From Actinoalloteichus_B caeruleus (GTDB lineage Bacteria; Actinomycetota; Actinomycetes; Mycobacteriales; Pseudonocardiaceae): DNA of 64,000 nt. The stretch is taken from assembly GCF_000718005.1 (NCBI RefSeq), contig NZ_JODV01000003.1, one strand, 5' to 3'. Position numbers and translations under genes: made by a program. This document shows positions 33,865 to 41,722 of the stretch, one piece after another. The notes below the pieces were generated by a model that ran no database searches, was not told where the DNA came from, and was given only the letters and a program-made list of their open reading frames with translations. Every line of letters starts with the position of its first letter. Position 1 is the stretch's first letter.

Positions 33865-33870
33865 AGCCTA
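33865..33870 (-). promoter_or_regulatory. -10 element of a leaderless promoter (TAGGCT)
   Basis: Minus-strand TAGGCT, GGTGTGT, then GTG 33857, a 7-nt spacing. It is the mirror partner of the site at 33973-33978. Confidence 0.7.
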
Positions 33871-33972
33871 AATGAGGCCGCGATGTCGCGGACGGGAGTG
33901 TCGGTCCCGTCCGCATCCTGCCGGAACGGGCCATCCGCCGTCGCCGGCGCTCCCCGGCCCCGTCGACCTTCG

Positions 33973-33978
33973 TAGGCT
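33973..33978 (+). promoter_or_regulatory. -10 element of a leaderless promoter (TAGGCT)
   Basis: TAGGCT, GGCCGCC, then ATG 33986, a 7-nt spacing with no ribosome binding site. Confidence 0.7.
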
Positions 33979-33985
33979 GGCCGCC

Positions 33986-35131
33986 ATGCGGATCCTGGTT
34001 GCACCTGACTGCTTCGGCGGCACCCTCACCGCCCCGGAGGCCGCCGAGGCGATCGCCGAGGGATGGCGGCGCGGCAGCCCCGGCGACGAGCTGGTGGCCC
34101 GCCCGGTCGCGGACGGCGGCCCCGGCTTCGTCGACGTCCTGCGCGCCGCGCTCGGCGGCACCGTGCACCGGAGGCGGGTGAGCGGGCCACTCGGCGACCC
34201 GGTCGAGGCGGAGTGGCTCGAGGTGCGCTCGGAGCGGGCGGCCACCGGCCGCCGCTCCGGCACCGCCTACCTGGAGTCGGCCCAGGCCTGCGGCCTGCAC
34301 CTGGTGCCGCGGCGCACCCCGGAGAACGCGGGACGCGCCGGTACGAGGGGAGTCGGGGAGCTCCTCGCGGCCGCGAGGGACGCCGGCGTGGCCACGGCCG
34401 TGGTCGGCCTCGGAGGTTCGGGGAGCACCGACGGCGGCGCCGGGATGCTGTCCGCCCTCGGCGCCGTCCCGGTGGGGGACGACGGCGCTCCCCTCGAACC
34501 CGGTGGGCTCGCCCTCACCGGCTGCGCCGGGATCAGGGGCACCGCGGACCTGGACGGGATGCGCGTGGTCCTCGCCTCGGACGTCGAGCACACGCTGGTC
34601 GGCGAGCACGGCGCCGCCGCCGTCTTCGGCCCGCAGAAGGGCGCCGACGCCGGGACCGTCACCGCCCTGGACACCGCGCTGACCCGCTGGGCCGACGCCC
34701 TCACCGCCGCCACCGGGCTGGACGTCCGCGATGTCCCCGGCTCGGGTGCCGCCGGCGGGTTGGGAGCCGGGCTGCTGGCGCTCGGTGGGACGACCGAGTC
34801 TGGCGCCGGTCTGGTCCGAACGCTCACGGGCCTCGACGAGGCCCTCGACACCGCCGACCTGGTGCTCACCGGCGAGGGGAGCTTCGACTGGCAGTCCCTG
34901 CGCGGCAAGCTGGTGACCGTCGTCGCCCGGGCCGCCGCCGACCGGGGCGTCCCCTGCCTCGTCCTCGCCGGCCAGGTGGCCGTCGGCCGCCGTGAGGCGG
35001 CGGCCGTGGGAGTGGAACGCGCCTTCTCCGTCGCCGAGCACGCCGGATCGGTCGACGCCGCCCTCGCCGAGCCGGCGCCCACCCTCACGGCGCTGGCCGC
35101 CGACGTCGCCCGCCAGTGGGGAGGGCGCTGA
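33986..35131 (+). CDS. Glycerate kinase (GlxK/GarK family)
   Basis: A 381-residue ATP-dependent kinase for glycerate. It starts MRILVAPDCFGGTLTAPEAA, the family N-terminus with its variable Lys replaced by Gly-Gly, and contains PVADGGPGFVDVL near 45, VGLGGSGSTDGGAGMLSALG near 140, and VLTGEGSFDWQSLRGKLVT near 290, all standard for the family. DPVEAEWLE and PGSGAAGGLGAGLLAL complete the pattern. The start is fixed by the -10 at 33973. The HesB gene follows 132 bp downstream with its own ribosome binding site. Confidence 0.95.
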   Translation: MRILVAPDCFGGTLTAPEAAEAIAEGWRRGSPGDELVARPVADGGPGFVDVLRAALGGTVHRRRVSGPLGDPVEAEWLEVRSERAATGRRSGTAYLESAQACGLHLVPRRTPENAGRAGTRGVGELLAAARDAGVATAVVGLGGSGSTDGGAGMLSALGAVPVGDDGAPLEPGGLALTGCAGIRGTADLDGMRVVLASDVEHTLVGEHGAAAVFGPQKGADAGTVTALDTALTRWADALTAATGLDVRDVPGSGAAGGLGAGLLALGGTTESGAGLVRTLTGLDEALDTADLVLTGEGSFDWQSLRGKLVTVVARAAADRGVPCLVLAGQVAVGRREAAAVGVERAFSVAEHAGSVDAALAEPAPTLTALAADVARQWGGR

Positions 35132-35263
35132 CGCCCCGAGCGGGTGCGCGCACGTGTCCCCCTCCCGCCCTCCTGTGTCAGTATGGACGCGGGAGCCCGA
35201 TCGGCTCCCGCACGAGACACGGGGCCGAGCTCGCCCCGACCAGCAGGACTTTGAGGGAGAGCC

Positions 35264-35626
35264 ATGACCGCCCAGGAGACTGCCACCCAGGAGCCCGCCA
35301 CCCACGGCGTCACGCTGAGCGACTCGGCAGCCACGAAGGCCAAGGCGCTGCTGGCCCAGGAGGGCCGCGATGACATGCACCTGCGGATCGCCGTCCAGCC
35401 GGGTGGCTGCGCCGGGTTGCGCTACCAGCTGTTCTTCGACGAGCGGATGCTCGACGGCGACGCGAGCCGCGACTTCGACGGGCTCAAGGTGGTCGTCGAC
35501 AGGATGAGCGCGCCCTACGTGCAGGAGGCGGTGATCGACTTCGTCGACACCATCGAGAAGCAGGGCTTCACCATCGACAACCCGAACGCGACCGGTTCCT
35601 GCGCCTGCGGCGACTCGTTCCACTGA
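35264..35626 (+). CDS. erpA: A-type iron-sulfur carrier (HesB/IscA/ErpA)
   Basis: A 120-residue carrier that delivers iron-sulfur clusters to target enzymes; LipA is one candidate client in this window. The three conserved cysteines are present: one in VQPGGCAGLRYQ and two in the C-terminal TGSCACGDSF. The VTLSDSAATKAKALL start and FTIDNPNATGSCACGDSF end match the family closely. ATG 35264 follows GAGGGAG. The symbol is by similarity (Rv2204c-like); no isc/suf operon is nearby. Confidence 0.95.
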   Translation: MTAQETATQEPATHGVTLSDSAATKAKALLAQEGRDDMHLRIAVQPGGCAGLRYQLFFDERMLDGDASRDFDGLKVVVDRMSAPYVQEAVIDFVDTIEKQGFTIDNPNATGSCACGDSFH

Positions 35627-35665
35627 CGGGCGCCAGCGCGGGGCACCCAGGTAGCGGGAGGATTC

Positions 35666-35696
35666 GGCCCGTGTCCGGCTCGACCGGGCACGGGCC
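35666..35696 (+). terminator. Hairpin terminator after the HesB gene
   Basis: Arms GGCCCGTG (35666-35673) and CACGGGCC (35689-35696) with inner CCGG pairing, 39 bases after the stop. The rest of the 35627-35818 gap shows nothing. Confidence 0.6.
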
Positions 35697-35818
35697 GTTC
35701 GTCGTCCCCTGGCGCGGTCCCCCCGGCGTCGGGCCGGGGGTGCGGCTCCGCGACACCTGACCGCCACCCCGCCTGACGTCCCGCCGCTGCCCGGCCCGTC
35801 CTCGTCCGGTCGGGGGCC

Positions 35819-36142
35819 TCACCCCAGCGCTCGTGAGGTGCCGGTGGCACCGGAACGGGAGTGCGCCGCCGCCCAGGCCGCCGCCAGTTCCGACAGCGCG
35901 GTGGGTTCGTACCAGCGCGCGGCCGGCGTGGGAATCGTCGCCAACCAACTGGCCTGGTCGTGCCCCGCCGTCTCGCCCGGTCGGTCCTGCACGGGGAACT
36001 GGCGGGAGTGCACCTGGATCACGGTGCTCCCCTCGTCGACGTACCCCCTCTTGACCACGACGAAGCCGTCGTTCTCGACCCAGCGGAAGGTCAGGCCGAA
36101 GGCCCAGTACCGGCGCACCGGTCGGCGGGAGGGATCGGTCAT
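35819..36142 (-). CDS. Hypothetical protein
   Basis: A 107-residue protein of protein-like composition that I do not recognise. It begins MTDPSRRPVRRYWAFGLTFRWVENDG and continues with strands FVVVKRGYVDEGSTVIQVH, an aromatic- and Trp-rich middle (HDQASWLATIP, ARWYEP) and a C-terminal helix ALSELAAAWAAAHSR. No signal, helix pair or metal motif is visible. ATG 36142 is chosen; GTG 36160 would add six residues. The gene at 36195-36614 is 52 bp upstream on the same strand, suggesting an operon. Confidence 0.65.
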   Translation of the reverse strand: MTDPSRRPVRRYWAFGLTFRWVENDGFVVVKRGYVDEGSTVIQVHSRQFPVQDRPGETAGHDQASWLATIPTPAARWYEPTALSELAAAWAAAHSRSGATGTSRALG

Positions 36143-36194
36143 CGTCACCACGCCCGGCACGCCCGCCGCGCCGGAGGCTCGTCATCACCGGCCA

Positions 36195-36614
36195 TCAGCC
36201 GGCCCGCCGCGTCGAACCAGCCGTTCCCGCCAGCCGGCGGGCCCGGGCCACCGGGCGCGATGCCAGGTCAACCCGAACCCTGCCCAACTCCCCGCCCAGC
36301 GGCGCCGCGGCATCCGTGATCCCGGCCAGCAGCGGAGGCCACCCCGTCAGGCCGAGCGGACCCGCCGCCCGCTCCCGGGCGCTCCTCGGCGGCGCGCTGC
36401 CCACCGGTCGTACCTCCTGGCACCGGTCCAGGATCGCCTGCACCGAGTAGCGCTCGCGGCGGAGCCGGACCCGACTCGCCCGCATCCGGTCCATCTCCCT
36501 GGCCGAGGGGTGCCGTGGTCGGGGGGACCGCCTGGTGTTCCACATCGTCCAGCCGCCGCTGACGGCCCCGAGGACGCCCAGCACAGTCATGATCGACAAC
36601 GGGTTACTCCACAT
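36195..36614 (-). CDS. Hypothetical single-pass membrane protein
   Basis: A 139-residue basic protein. One N-terminal membrane helix (PLSIMTVLGVLGAVSGGWTMW, about 5-25) is followed by an Arg-rich cytoplasmic stretch (RMRASRVRLRRERYSVQAIL) and a mixed C-terminus with GLTGWPPLLAGITDAAAPLGG. No domain is recognised. ATG 36614 follows AAGGTCAAGG. Probably cotranscribed with the downstream 107-residue gene. Reading-frame reality rests on the helix, start site and position. Confidence 0.6.
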   Translation of the reverse strand: MWSNPLSIMTVLGVLGAVSGGWTMWNTRRSPRPRHPSAREMDRMRASRVRLRRERYSVQAILDRCQEVRPVGSAPPRSARERAAGPLGLTGWPPLLAGITDAAAPLGGELGRVRVDLASRPVARARRLAGTAGSTRRAG

Positions 36615-37355
36615 GGCCTTGACCTTCCGTGCGAGGCGGGCGTCGGCTGACACGGGTCTGCGGTCGCACTTTCTCGTCGTTTCACCACCGTAGGGCGCGG
36701 AAAATGACCAAGGAAGTCGCACGAAGGGGTAGGTGAACCAGCCGCTCCGGCAGGCGCGCCGACGTCCACCGCCACCTCCGGTGCCCCGGAGCGCCCGACC
36801 GCGTCCGGTCGGTGGCCGGACGGCGACGGTCACGAGGGGCGCGGGAACGCGAGCGAGCTCCCCGCCCGACCGGGGGGTTCGCCCCTCGGGGGCGGCGGGC
36901 TGGCGTGGTGGGTCAGGGCGCCCGGTGGGGCGGCCGCTGGCTTCCGGGTGCCAGCGAGGCGGCACCAGCGGAGCGTGGCAGGCCCCAGCGCCACGGGGGA
37001 CACGGGAACCAGGTCGTGGGTTCGCGCCGGAGCGCCGGTCGGGTCGTGCTCGCGGACGGGACCGTCCCTGCCACCCGGCCGGGGCCGGTGGCGGCTCGGC
37101 TGGGGAGCGGCGCGGGTCGCCGCGCGGTGGCACCCGGAGCACGAGGGACGGGTGGAGCGCGCCCGACCACCCCACCGGCGGTGCCGTCCGCCGCCCGGCC
37201 GGCGGCCCCTCGTCGTGGTGGTGGGGGCCGCGCGTACGGGTGGCTGGGCGGGACCAGGTGGTGCCCGTGGGGCGCCCTGCCGGGCGTGGTGTTCCTCATC
37301 CGGGCGGTGAAGGCGTGCCGCTGCGTGGTCGCAGCCGGCCCGCCACCGCCTTCGG

Positions 37356-37568
37356 TCAGCCGCAGTCGCCCACGCTGGGGAACCCACCGACCTGGTCAAC
37401 GCACTCGTCGTCGACCTCCCAGACGGGGGCGGGCCGTGGAGCGGGCACCTCCGCCTCGGATCTCAGCAGGTCAACGGGGACCTGGCCGCCGTCGACGATG
37501 AGTTCGCGCAGCGAGGCCGGATCAATCCTGCCTGGTGTGTCCACACCGCAGACGGTAGGCAGCCGCAC
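37356..37568 (-). CDS. Possible 70-residue protein
   Basis: Unlike neighbouring frames, this one has a normal acidic composition (DPASLRELIVDGGQVPVDLL, then EVDDECVDQVGGFPSVGDCG) with three Cys. GTG 37568 has only a weak GGGA upstream. A 12-bp palindrome lies 17 bp before the start. No homolog is recognised; it could be chance. Confidence 0.3.
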   Translation of the reverse strand: MRLPTVCGVDTPGRIDPASLRELIVDGGQVPVDLLRSEAEVPAPRPAPVWEVDDECVDQVGGFPSVGDCG

Positions 37569-37584
37569 GGGCCGTTCCCACTGC

Positions 37585-37596
37585 TACTGGCCAGTA
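37585..37596. promoter_or_regulatory. 12-bp palindrome TACTGGCCAGTA
   Basis: A perfect palindrome in AT-richer surroundings (GTTACTGGCCAGTAGC on the minus strand) just upstream of the possible 70-residue ORF. It resembles a TetR/GntR-type operator. No regulator gene is adjacent. Confidence 0.35.
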
Positions 37597-37693
37597 ACAT
37601 CGCCCGCGAGGCCCCCCTGACCGGGTTTCACTCGACTGGGTGGGGTGCCGGTTATGGAGCGTGACCGACACCCCGCTCGCGGCCGGGGCCGCC

Positions 37694-39622
37694 CTACACC
37701 CGGACGGGGTAGTGCGGCTCGGGGATCTCGGGGTTGATCCGCCCCTCCACGAAGATGCCGTGCCACAGCATGAACACGACCAGCGCCCAGATCCGCCTGC
37801 TGTGGTCGATGGAGCCGTTCCGGTGCTCCTCCATCATGGCGAGCACCGCGTTCTTGTCGATCAGCTTGTCGGTGTCCGAACGCTGGACGACATCCCGCGA
37901 CCAGGCGTACATCTCGTCCCGCAGCCAGTGCCGGAGGGGCACCGGGAAGCCCAGCTTGCGCCGGTTGAGCACGTGCGCCGGGACGATGTCCCGCAGGGCC
38001 TGCCGCAGCGCGTGCTTCGTGGTCTCGCGGGTGATCTTCTCCTCCAGCGGGATGCGGGAGGCCACCCGGAACACCTCGGGGTCGAGGAAGGGCACCCGCA
38101 GCTCCAGCGAGTTGGCCATCGTCACCTTGTCGGCCTTGACCAGGATGTCGCCCCGCAGCCAGGTGAACATGTCGACGTACTGCATCCTCGTGACCGGGTC
38201 CCAGCTCTCGGACTCCCGGTAGGCACGCGCGGTGATGTCACGATGGGAGAGCACCGGGTCGAAGGTGCGCAGCACCCGCCGCAACTGGTCGTCGCGGAAG
38301 ATCCGGGCGTTGCCGTAGTAGCGCTCCTCCAACGACAGGGCACCCCGGCGCAGCAGGTCCTTGCCCCGGACGCCCTCCGGGATCTTCGCCGACACCCGAC
38401 CCATGACCTTGCGCAGCGTGCCGGGCACCTTCTCGAACGGCGCCAGCGACAGCGGCTCCCGGTAGATCGTGTAGCCGCCGAAGAGCTCGTCGCTGCCCTC
38501 GCCGGACAGCACGACCTTCACGTGCTGGCGAGCCTCCCTGGCGATGAACCACAGCGGGACGAGCGCCGGGTCGGCCACCGGGTCGTCGAGGTACCAGACG
38601 ACCGAGGGCAGGTGCTCCATCATCTCGTCCGCCGACACCGTGCGGACGACGTGCTTGACGCCGATCGCCGCCGCGGACTCGGCCGCCACGTCGACCTCCG
38701 AGTAGCCCTGCCGCTCGAAGCCCGTCGTGAAGGTGATCAGCTGGGGGTTGTGCTGCTTGGCCAGCGCCGCGATGGCGGTGGAGTCGATGCCCCCCGAAAG
38801 GAAGGAACCCACCGTCACGTCCGCCCGCATGTGCTTGGCCACCGAGTCGCGCATCACGTCGGCGATCTCGTTGTACAGCCGGTTCGAGTCCGCCGGCCCC
38901 TTCGTCGGGCGGGGGGCGAAGGTGGGGGTGAAGTACCGCTCGGTCACCGGCTGGCTGCCCGGCTCGATCGTGAACGAGGTGCCGGACTCGATCCGCCGGA
39001 TGCCGTGGTGCAGTGACGCGGGCTCGGGGACGTACTGGAGCGTCAGGTAGTACTGCAGCGCGCTCTGGTTCAGCGCGGGCTGGAGGCCCAGGGACGGCGC
39101 CAGGTGCAGCAGGCTCTTCTTCTCACTGGAGAAGGCCACCCCGTGCGGCCCGGTGATGTAGTACAGCGGCTTGATCCCGAACGGGTCACGGCCACCGAAC
39201 ACGACCTGCCGTTCGGAGTCCCAGATCAGGAAGGCGAACATGCCGCGCAGGCGACCCACCGCCGACGGGCCGAGGTAGTGGTAGGCGGCCACGATCGACT
39301 CGGTGTCGCCGTCCGTGCCGAACCGGGCACCGAACTGCTCGACCAGCTCCGCGCGGAGCTCGAGGTAGTTGTAGATCTCGCCGTTGAAGATGATGGTGTA
39401 GCGCTCGGGGGACTCGGGCGGCCCCCAGGTGAGCGGTTGGTGTGAGCGCTCGACGTCGATGATCGACAGCCGGTTGAAGCCGAAGACCACCTCGTCCCGC
39501 TGGAGCGTCGCGGTCTCATCGGGACCGCGGTGACGCTGGCAGCGCATCGCTTCCGCGACGGAGGCGCGAGCCGCCGTGGCGTCGTTCTCAGTGGGGCAGA
39601 CCAGACCCAGTAGGCCACACAC
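37694..39622 (-). CDS. asnB: Asparagine synthase (glutamine-hydrolysing)
   Basis: AsnB makes asparagine, or amidates a related carboxylate, using glutamine. The 642 residues begin with the catalytic Cys 2 (V-C-G-L-L-G, GTG start at 39622), then the Ntn glutaminase domain with RGPDE and NGEIYNY, and the synthetase domain with the ATP-pyrophosphatase motif LSGGIDSTA near residue 278 and SGEGSDELFGGY near 365. The M. tuberculosis counterpart (Rv2201) affects amidation of cell-wall peptides, so a meso-diaminopimelate amidase role is possible. GGAAGG lies 11 nt upstream; the frame opens further left at 40114, inside ctaC, which is not credible. Divergent from ctaC. Confidence 0.96.
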   Translation of the reverse strand: MCGLLGLVCPTENDATAARASVAEAMRCQRHRGPDETATLQRDEVVFGFNRLSIIDVERSHQPLTWGPPESPERYTIIFNGEIYNYLELRAELVEQFGARFGTDGDTESIVAAYHYLGPSAVGRLRGMFAFLIWDSERQVVFGGRDPFGIKPLYYITGPHGVAFSSEKKSLLHLAPSLGLQPALNQSALQYYLTLQYVPEPASLHHGIRRIESGTSFTIEPGSQPVTERYFTPTFAPRPTKGPADSNRLYNEIADVMRDSVAKHMRADVTVGSFLSGGIDSTAIAALAKQHNPQLITFTTGFERQGYSEVDVAAESAAAIGVKHVVRTVSADEMMEHLPSVVWYLDDPVADPALVPLWFIAREARQHVKVVLSGEGSDELFGGYTIYREPLSLAPFEKVPGTLRKVMGRVSAKIPEGVRGKDLLRRGALSLEERYYGNARIFRDDQLRRVLRTFDPVLSHRDITARAYRESESWDPVTRMQYVDMFTWLRGDILVKADKVTMANSLELRVPFLDPEVFRVASRIPLEEKITRETTKHALRQALRDIVPAHVLNRRKLGFPVPLRHWLRDEMYAWSRDVVQRSDTDKLIDKNAVLAMMEEHRNGSIDHSRRIWALVVFMLWHGIFVEGRINPEIPEPHYPVRV

Positions 39623-39848
39623 GCCGTTCCGCACCTTCCCGCATCGGGTTGCAGTTCTGACGTCCGTCGGGACGTCTGGCCAGTATGCCGGGGGCGGCGG
39701 CCGTCCGTCGCGGCTCACCCCGGGACGGCGGTGCACAAGTTGCTGGGCTACGCTTCCGCACGAGATCCGGCGGCGTTGCTCGCGCGCTGGACGTGGCGGC
39801 GACGCGGTACCGCCACGGCGGAAAGTCTGAGCGAGGAGGCGTCGAGTA

Positions 39849-40766
39849 GTGGGTCCGAAGGCAGCACGGCTGACCAAGCTGAGCGGTTTGTTCGGCCTGG
39901 TCGCCATCGCGACCACCGGATGCTCAGCCGGGGACGTACTTCGTTTCGGGTGGCCCGAGGGCATCACCCCGCAGGCGACCGACATGCGCCAGCTCTGGAC
40001 CTGGTCGGTGATCGCCGCCCTGGTCGTCGGTGTCATCGTCTGGGCCCTGATCCTGTGGCCCGTCATCTTCCACCGCAAGCGCGGTGACGAGATGCCGAGG
40101 CAGACGCAGTACAACGTTCCGCTGGAGATCGTCTACACGGTCATCCCGGTGGTCATGATCTCCGTGCTCTTCTACTTCACGGCGGTGACGCAGAACTACG
40201 TCACCAACACCGAGGATGATCCGGACGTCACCGTCGACGTGGTGGCCTTCCAGTGGAACTGGGAGTTCCGCTACCAGGGCTACACCACCCCGGACGGCGA
40301 CGAGGTCAGCACGATCGGCACGAGCGACGAGATCCCGCTGCTGGTGTTGCCCACCGACCAGGTGATCCAGTACGAGCTGTACTCGAACGACGTGATCCAC
40401 TCCTTCTGGGTTCCCGAGTTCCTCTTCAAGAGGGACAACATCCCGAACCCCGAGGCGAACAACCAGGACAACGTCTTCCAGAACACCATCGACCGCTCCG
40501 GTTCGTTCGTCGGGCGGTGCGCGGAGCTGTGCGGCTCGTACCACGCGATGATGAACTTCGAGGTCCGCGCGTTGCCGACCGACCTCTTCGACCAGTACAT
40601 GGGTCTGCGGACGCAGGACAACCCGACCACGGGTGCGCCCTACACGGCCGCCGAGGCGCTGACCGAGATGGACTGCGGTGAGCTCTGCGCCCCGCAGGCA
40701 GTCACCACCTACCCGTTCGAGACCGACCGCACGGCCCGCGAGGCCAGCACGCGGGACGGCAACTGA
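39849..40766 (+). CDS. ctaC: Cytochrome c oxidase subunit II
   Basis: Subunit II of the aa3 oxidase, carrying the CuA centre that takes electrons from the bcc complex. The 305-residue precursor has a lipoprotein-type signal (GLVAIATTGC, Cys 25), two membrane helices (about 50-75 and 95-115) and the periplasmic CuA domain with HSFWVPEF and CAELCGSYHAMM (Cys at about 224). A loop with PNPEANNQDN and a C-terminal extension with two further Cys (DCGELCAP) are typical of actinobacteria or specific here. GTG 39849 follows GAGGAGG. ctaF follows 37 bp downstream. Confidence 0.97.
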   Translation: MGPKAARLTKLSGLFGLVAIATTGCSAGDVLRFGWPEGITPQATDMRQLWTWSVIAALVVGVIVWALILWPVIFHRKRGDEMPRQTQYNVPLEIVYTVIPVVMISVLFYFTAVTQNYVTNTEDDPDVTVDVVAFQWNWEFRYQGYTTPDGDEVSTIGTSDEIPLLVLPTDQVIQYELYSNDVIHSFWVPEFLFKRDNIPNPEANNQDNVFQNTIDRSGSFVGRCAELCGSYHAMMNFEVRALPTDLFDQYMGLRTQDNPTTGAPYTAAEALTEMDCGELCAPQAVTTYPFETDRTAREASTRDGN

Positions 40767-40803
40767 CCGCGTCGGCGCAGCGGAGTTTGGGAGCGAGGAC
40801 TCG

Positions 40804-41202
40804 ATGAAGGTCGAAGCCAGGATCTTCGAGCTGACGGCGGTGTTCTGCATCGTCGTGGCGGTTGTCTACCTGTTCTGGGCGGGCGAGCCCGTCGGCGTCA
40901 CGGCGTTGTTCCTGACCGGACTGCTGTCGCTGATGATCGGCGTCTACTTCCGGTTCATCGCGCGGCGGCTGGACGAGCGCCCCGAGGACAACCCGGACGG
41001 CGAGATCAGCGACGGCGCCGGCGAGCTGGGCTTCTTCAGCCCCGGGAGCTACTGGCCGCTCGGCCTGGCCGGGGCGTGCGCCCTGACCGGCGTCGGGCTG
41101 GCGATGTTCCACATGTACCTGATCGTGGCCGGGACCGTCGCGGTGCTGCTGACGGTGGGCGGTCTGCTCTTCGAGTACCACCGGGGTCCCGAGCACGAGT
41201 GA
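40804..41202 (+). CDS. ctaF: Cytochrome c oxidase subunit IV (actinobacterial)
   Basis: A 132-residue four-helix subunit found in actinobacterial aa3 oxidases. It begins MKVEARIFELTAVFCIVVAVVY and has hydrophobic segments at about 7-28, 33-52, 80-98 and 102-122. Between helices 2 and 3 lies an acidic loop (RLDERPEDNPDGEISDGAGE) followed by GFFSPGSYWPL, a conserved family stretch. ATG 40804 is preceded by a GGGAG region. It forms an operon with ctaC that ends at a strong hairpin. Confidence 0.95.
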   Translation: MKVEARIFELTAVFCIVVAVVYLFWAGEPVGVTALFLTGLLSLMIGVYFRFIARRLDERPEDNPDGEISDGAGELGFFSPGSYWPLGLAGACALTGVGLAMFHMYLIVAGTVAVLLTVGGLLFEYHRGPEHE

Positions 41203-41241
41203 CGGTACCGCCCGCGACGCGCGGGCCCAGGTAGTCGATGG

Positions 41242-41266
41242 AGGCCCGGATCACCGATCCGGGCCT
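41242..41266 (+). terminator. Hairpin terminator after ctaC-ctaF
   Basis: A perfect 11-bp stem (41242-41252 with 41256-41266) with a 3-nt loop, 39 bases past the ctaF stop, followed by a short TCGTCGT stretch. Confidence 0.8.
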
Positions 41267-41722
41267 TCGTCGTGTTCTCGGTGCCGGTCCGTCCTCCCGC
41301 CTCCCACGGCGGGATGGTCGGGCCACGGGAACCGAGCGGCGCGCGAAGCCCCCCTGGGGTTCAGCCCGAGGTGCCTCGCCCGTCCTCGGCACCACCTCGA
41401 CGGACACGGGCCGAGCGCGGACCTCGGGCCGCGCCGGGACGACGCGGCGGTGCCGGTCCCACCGGCGCGGTGGGGGATGCCAGGGGACGGGGGCCGAGGT
41501 CGGTTCGCTCGGCGCCGGCGCGGCTCCCTCGCGACGCGGATCCCGACGGGGGTGAGGATCCCCCTGGGACCGGCCCGCGCGGCGCGCAGCGATCAGCTCA
41601 GCGGCGGTACGGGGTCGGTGAGGAACGTGTGAGGTCTCGATGGGCGCCGCCCGGCGGGCCCCCTGTGCGCCGCCCCCGGTCGGGAGCCGTCGCCGGGATG
41701 GCGGGCCGTCAGCGTCCGGCCG
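41267..41722. other. Gene-free interval between ctaF and trpD
   Basis: No frame here looks coding; translations are Arg/Pro/Gly-rich. The M. tuberculosis genes at this place (Rv2197c and mmpS3, from memory) are missing. I see no RNA gene or repeat. Confidence 0.6.

Larger units (their letters stand above)
36615..37693. other. 1.1-kb gene-poor stretch
   Basis: All long frames here translate to Arg/Pro/Gly-rich, low-complexity sequence without helices, motifs or credible starts. The only candidates are the 70-residue minus-strand ORF at 37356-37568 and the palindrome upstream of it, listed separately. The genes that M. tuberculosis carries here between the HesB gene and asnB (adoK, Rv2203; from memory) are not found, so this may be decayed sequence. 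Confidence 0.6.

Noticed and set aside
33854..35767. Minus-strand frame of 637 codons over the glycerate kinase gene
   Set aside because: Antisense shadow of a clear kinase with complete family motifs and its own promoter.
36733..37620. Plus-strand frame of 295 codons in the gene-poor region
   Set aside because: Arg/Gly/Pro/Ser-rich without hydrophobic core, motif or good start; it looks like non-coding GC-rich DNA.
41267..41722. Possible tRNA or small RNA in the ctaF-trpD gap
   Set aside because: No T-loop (GTTCRANNC) and acceptor pairing could be assembled; only short G/C stems.
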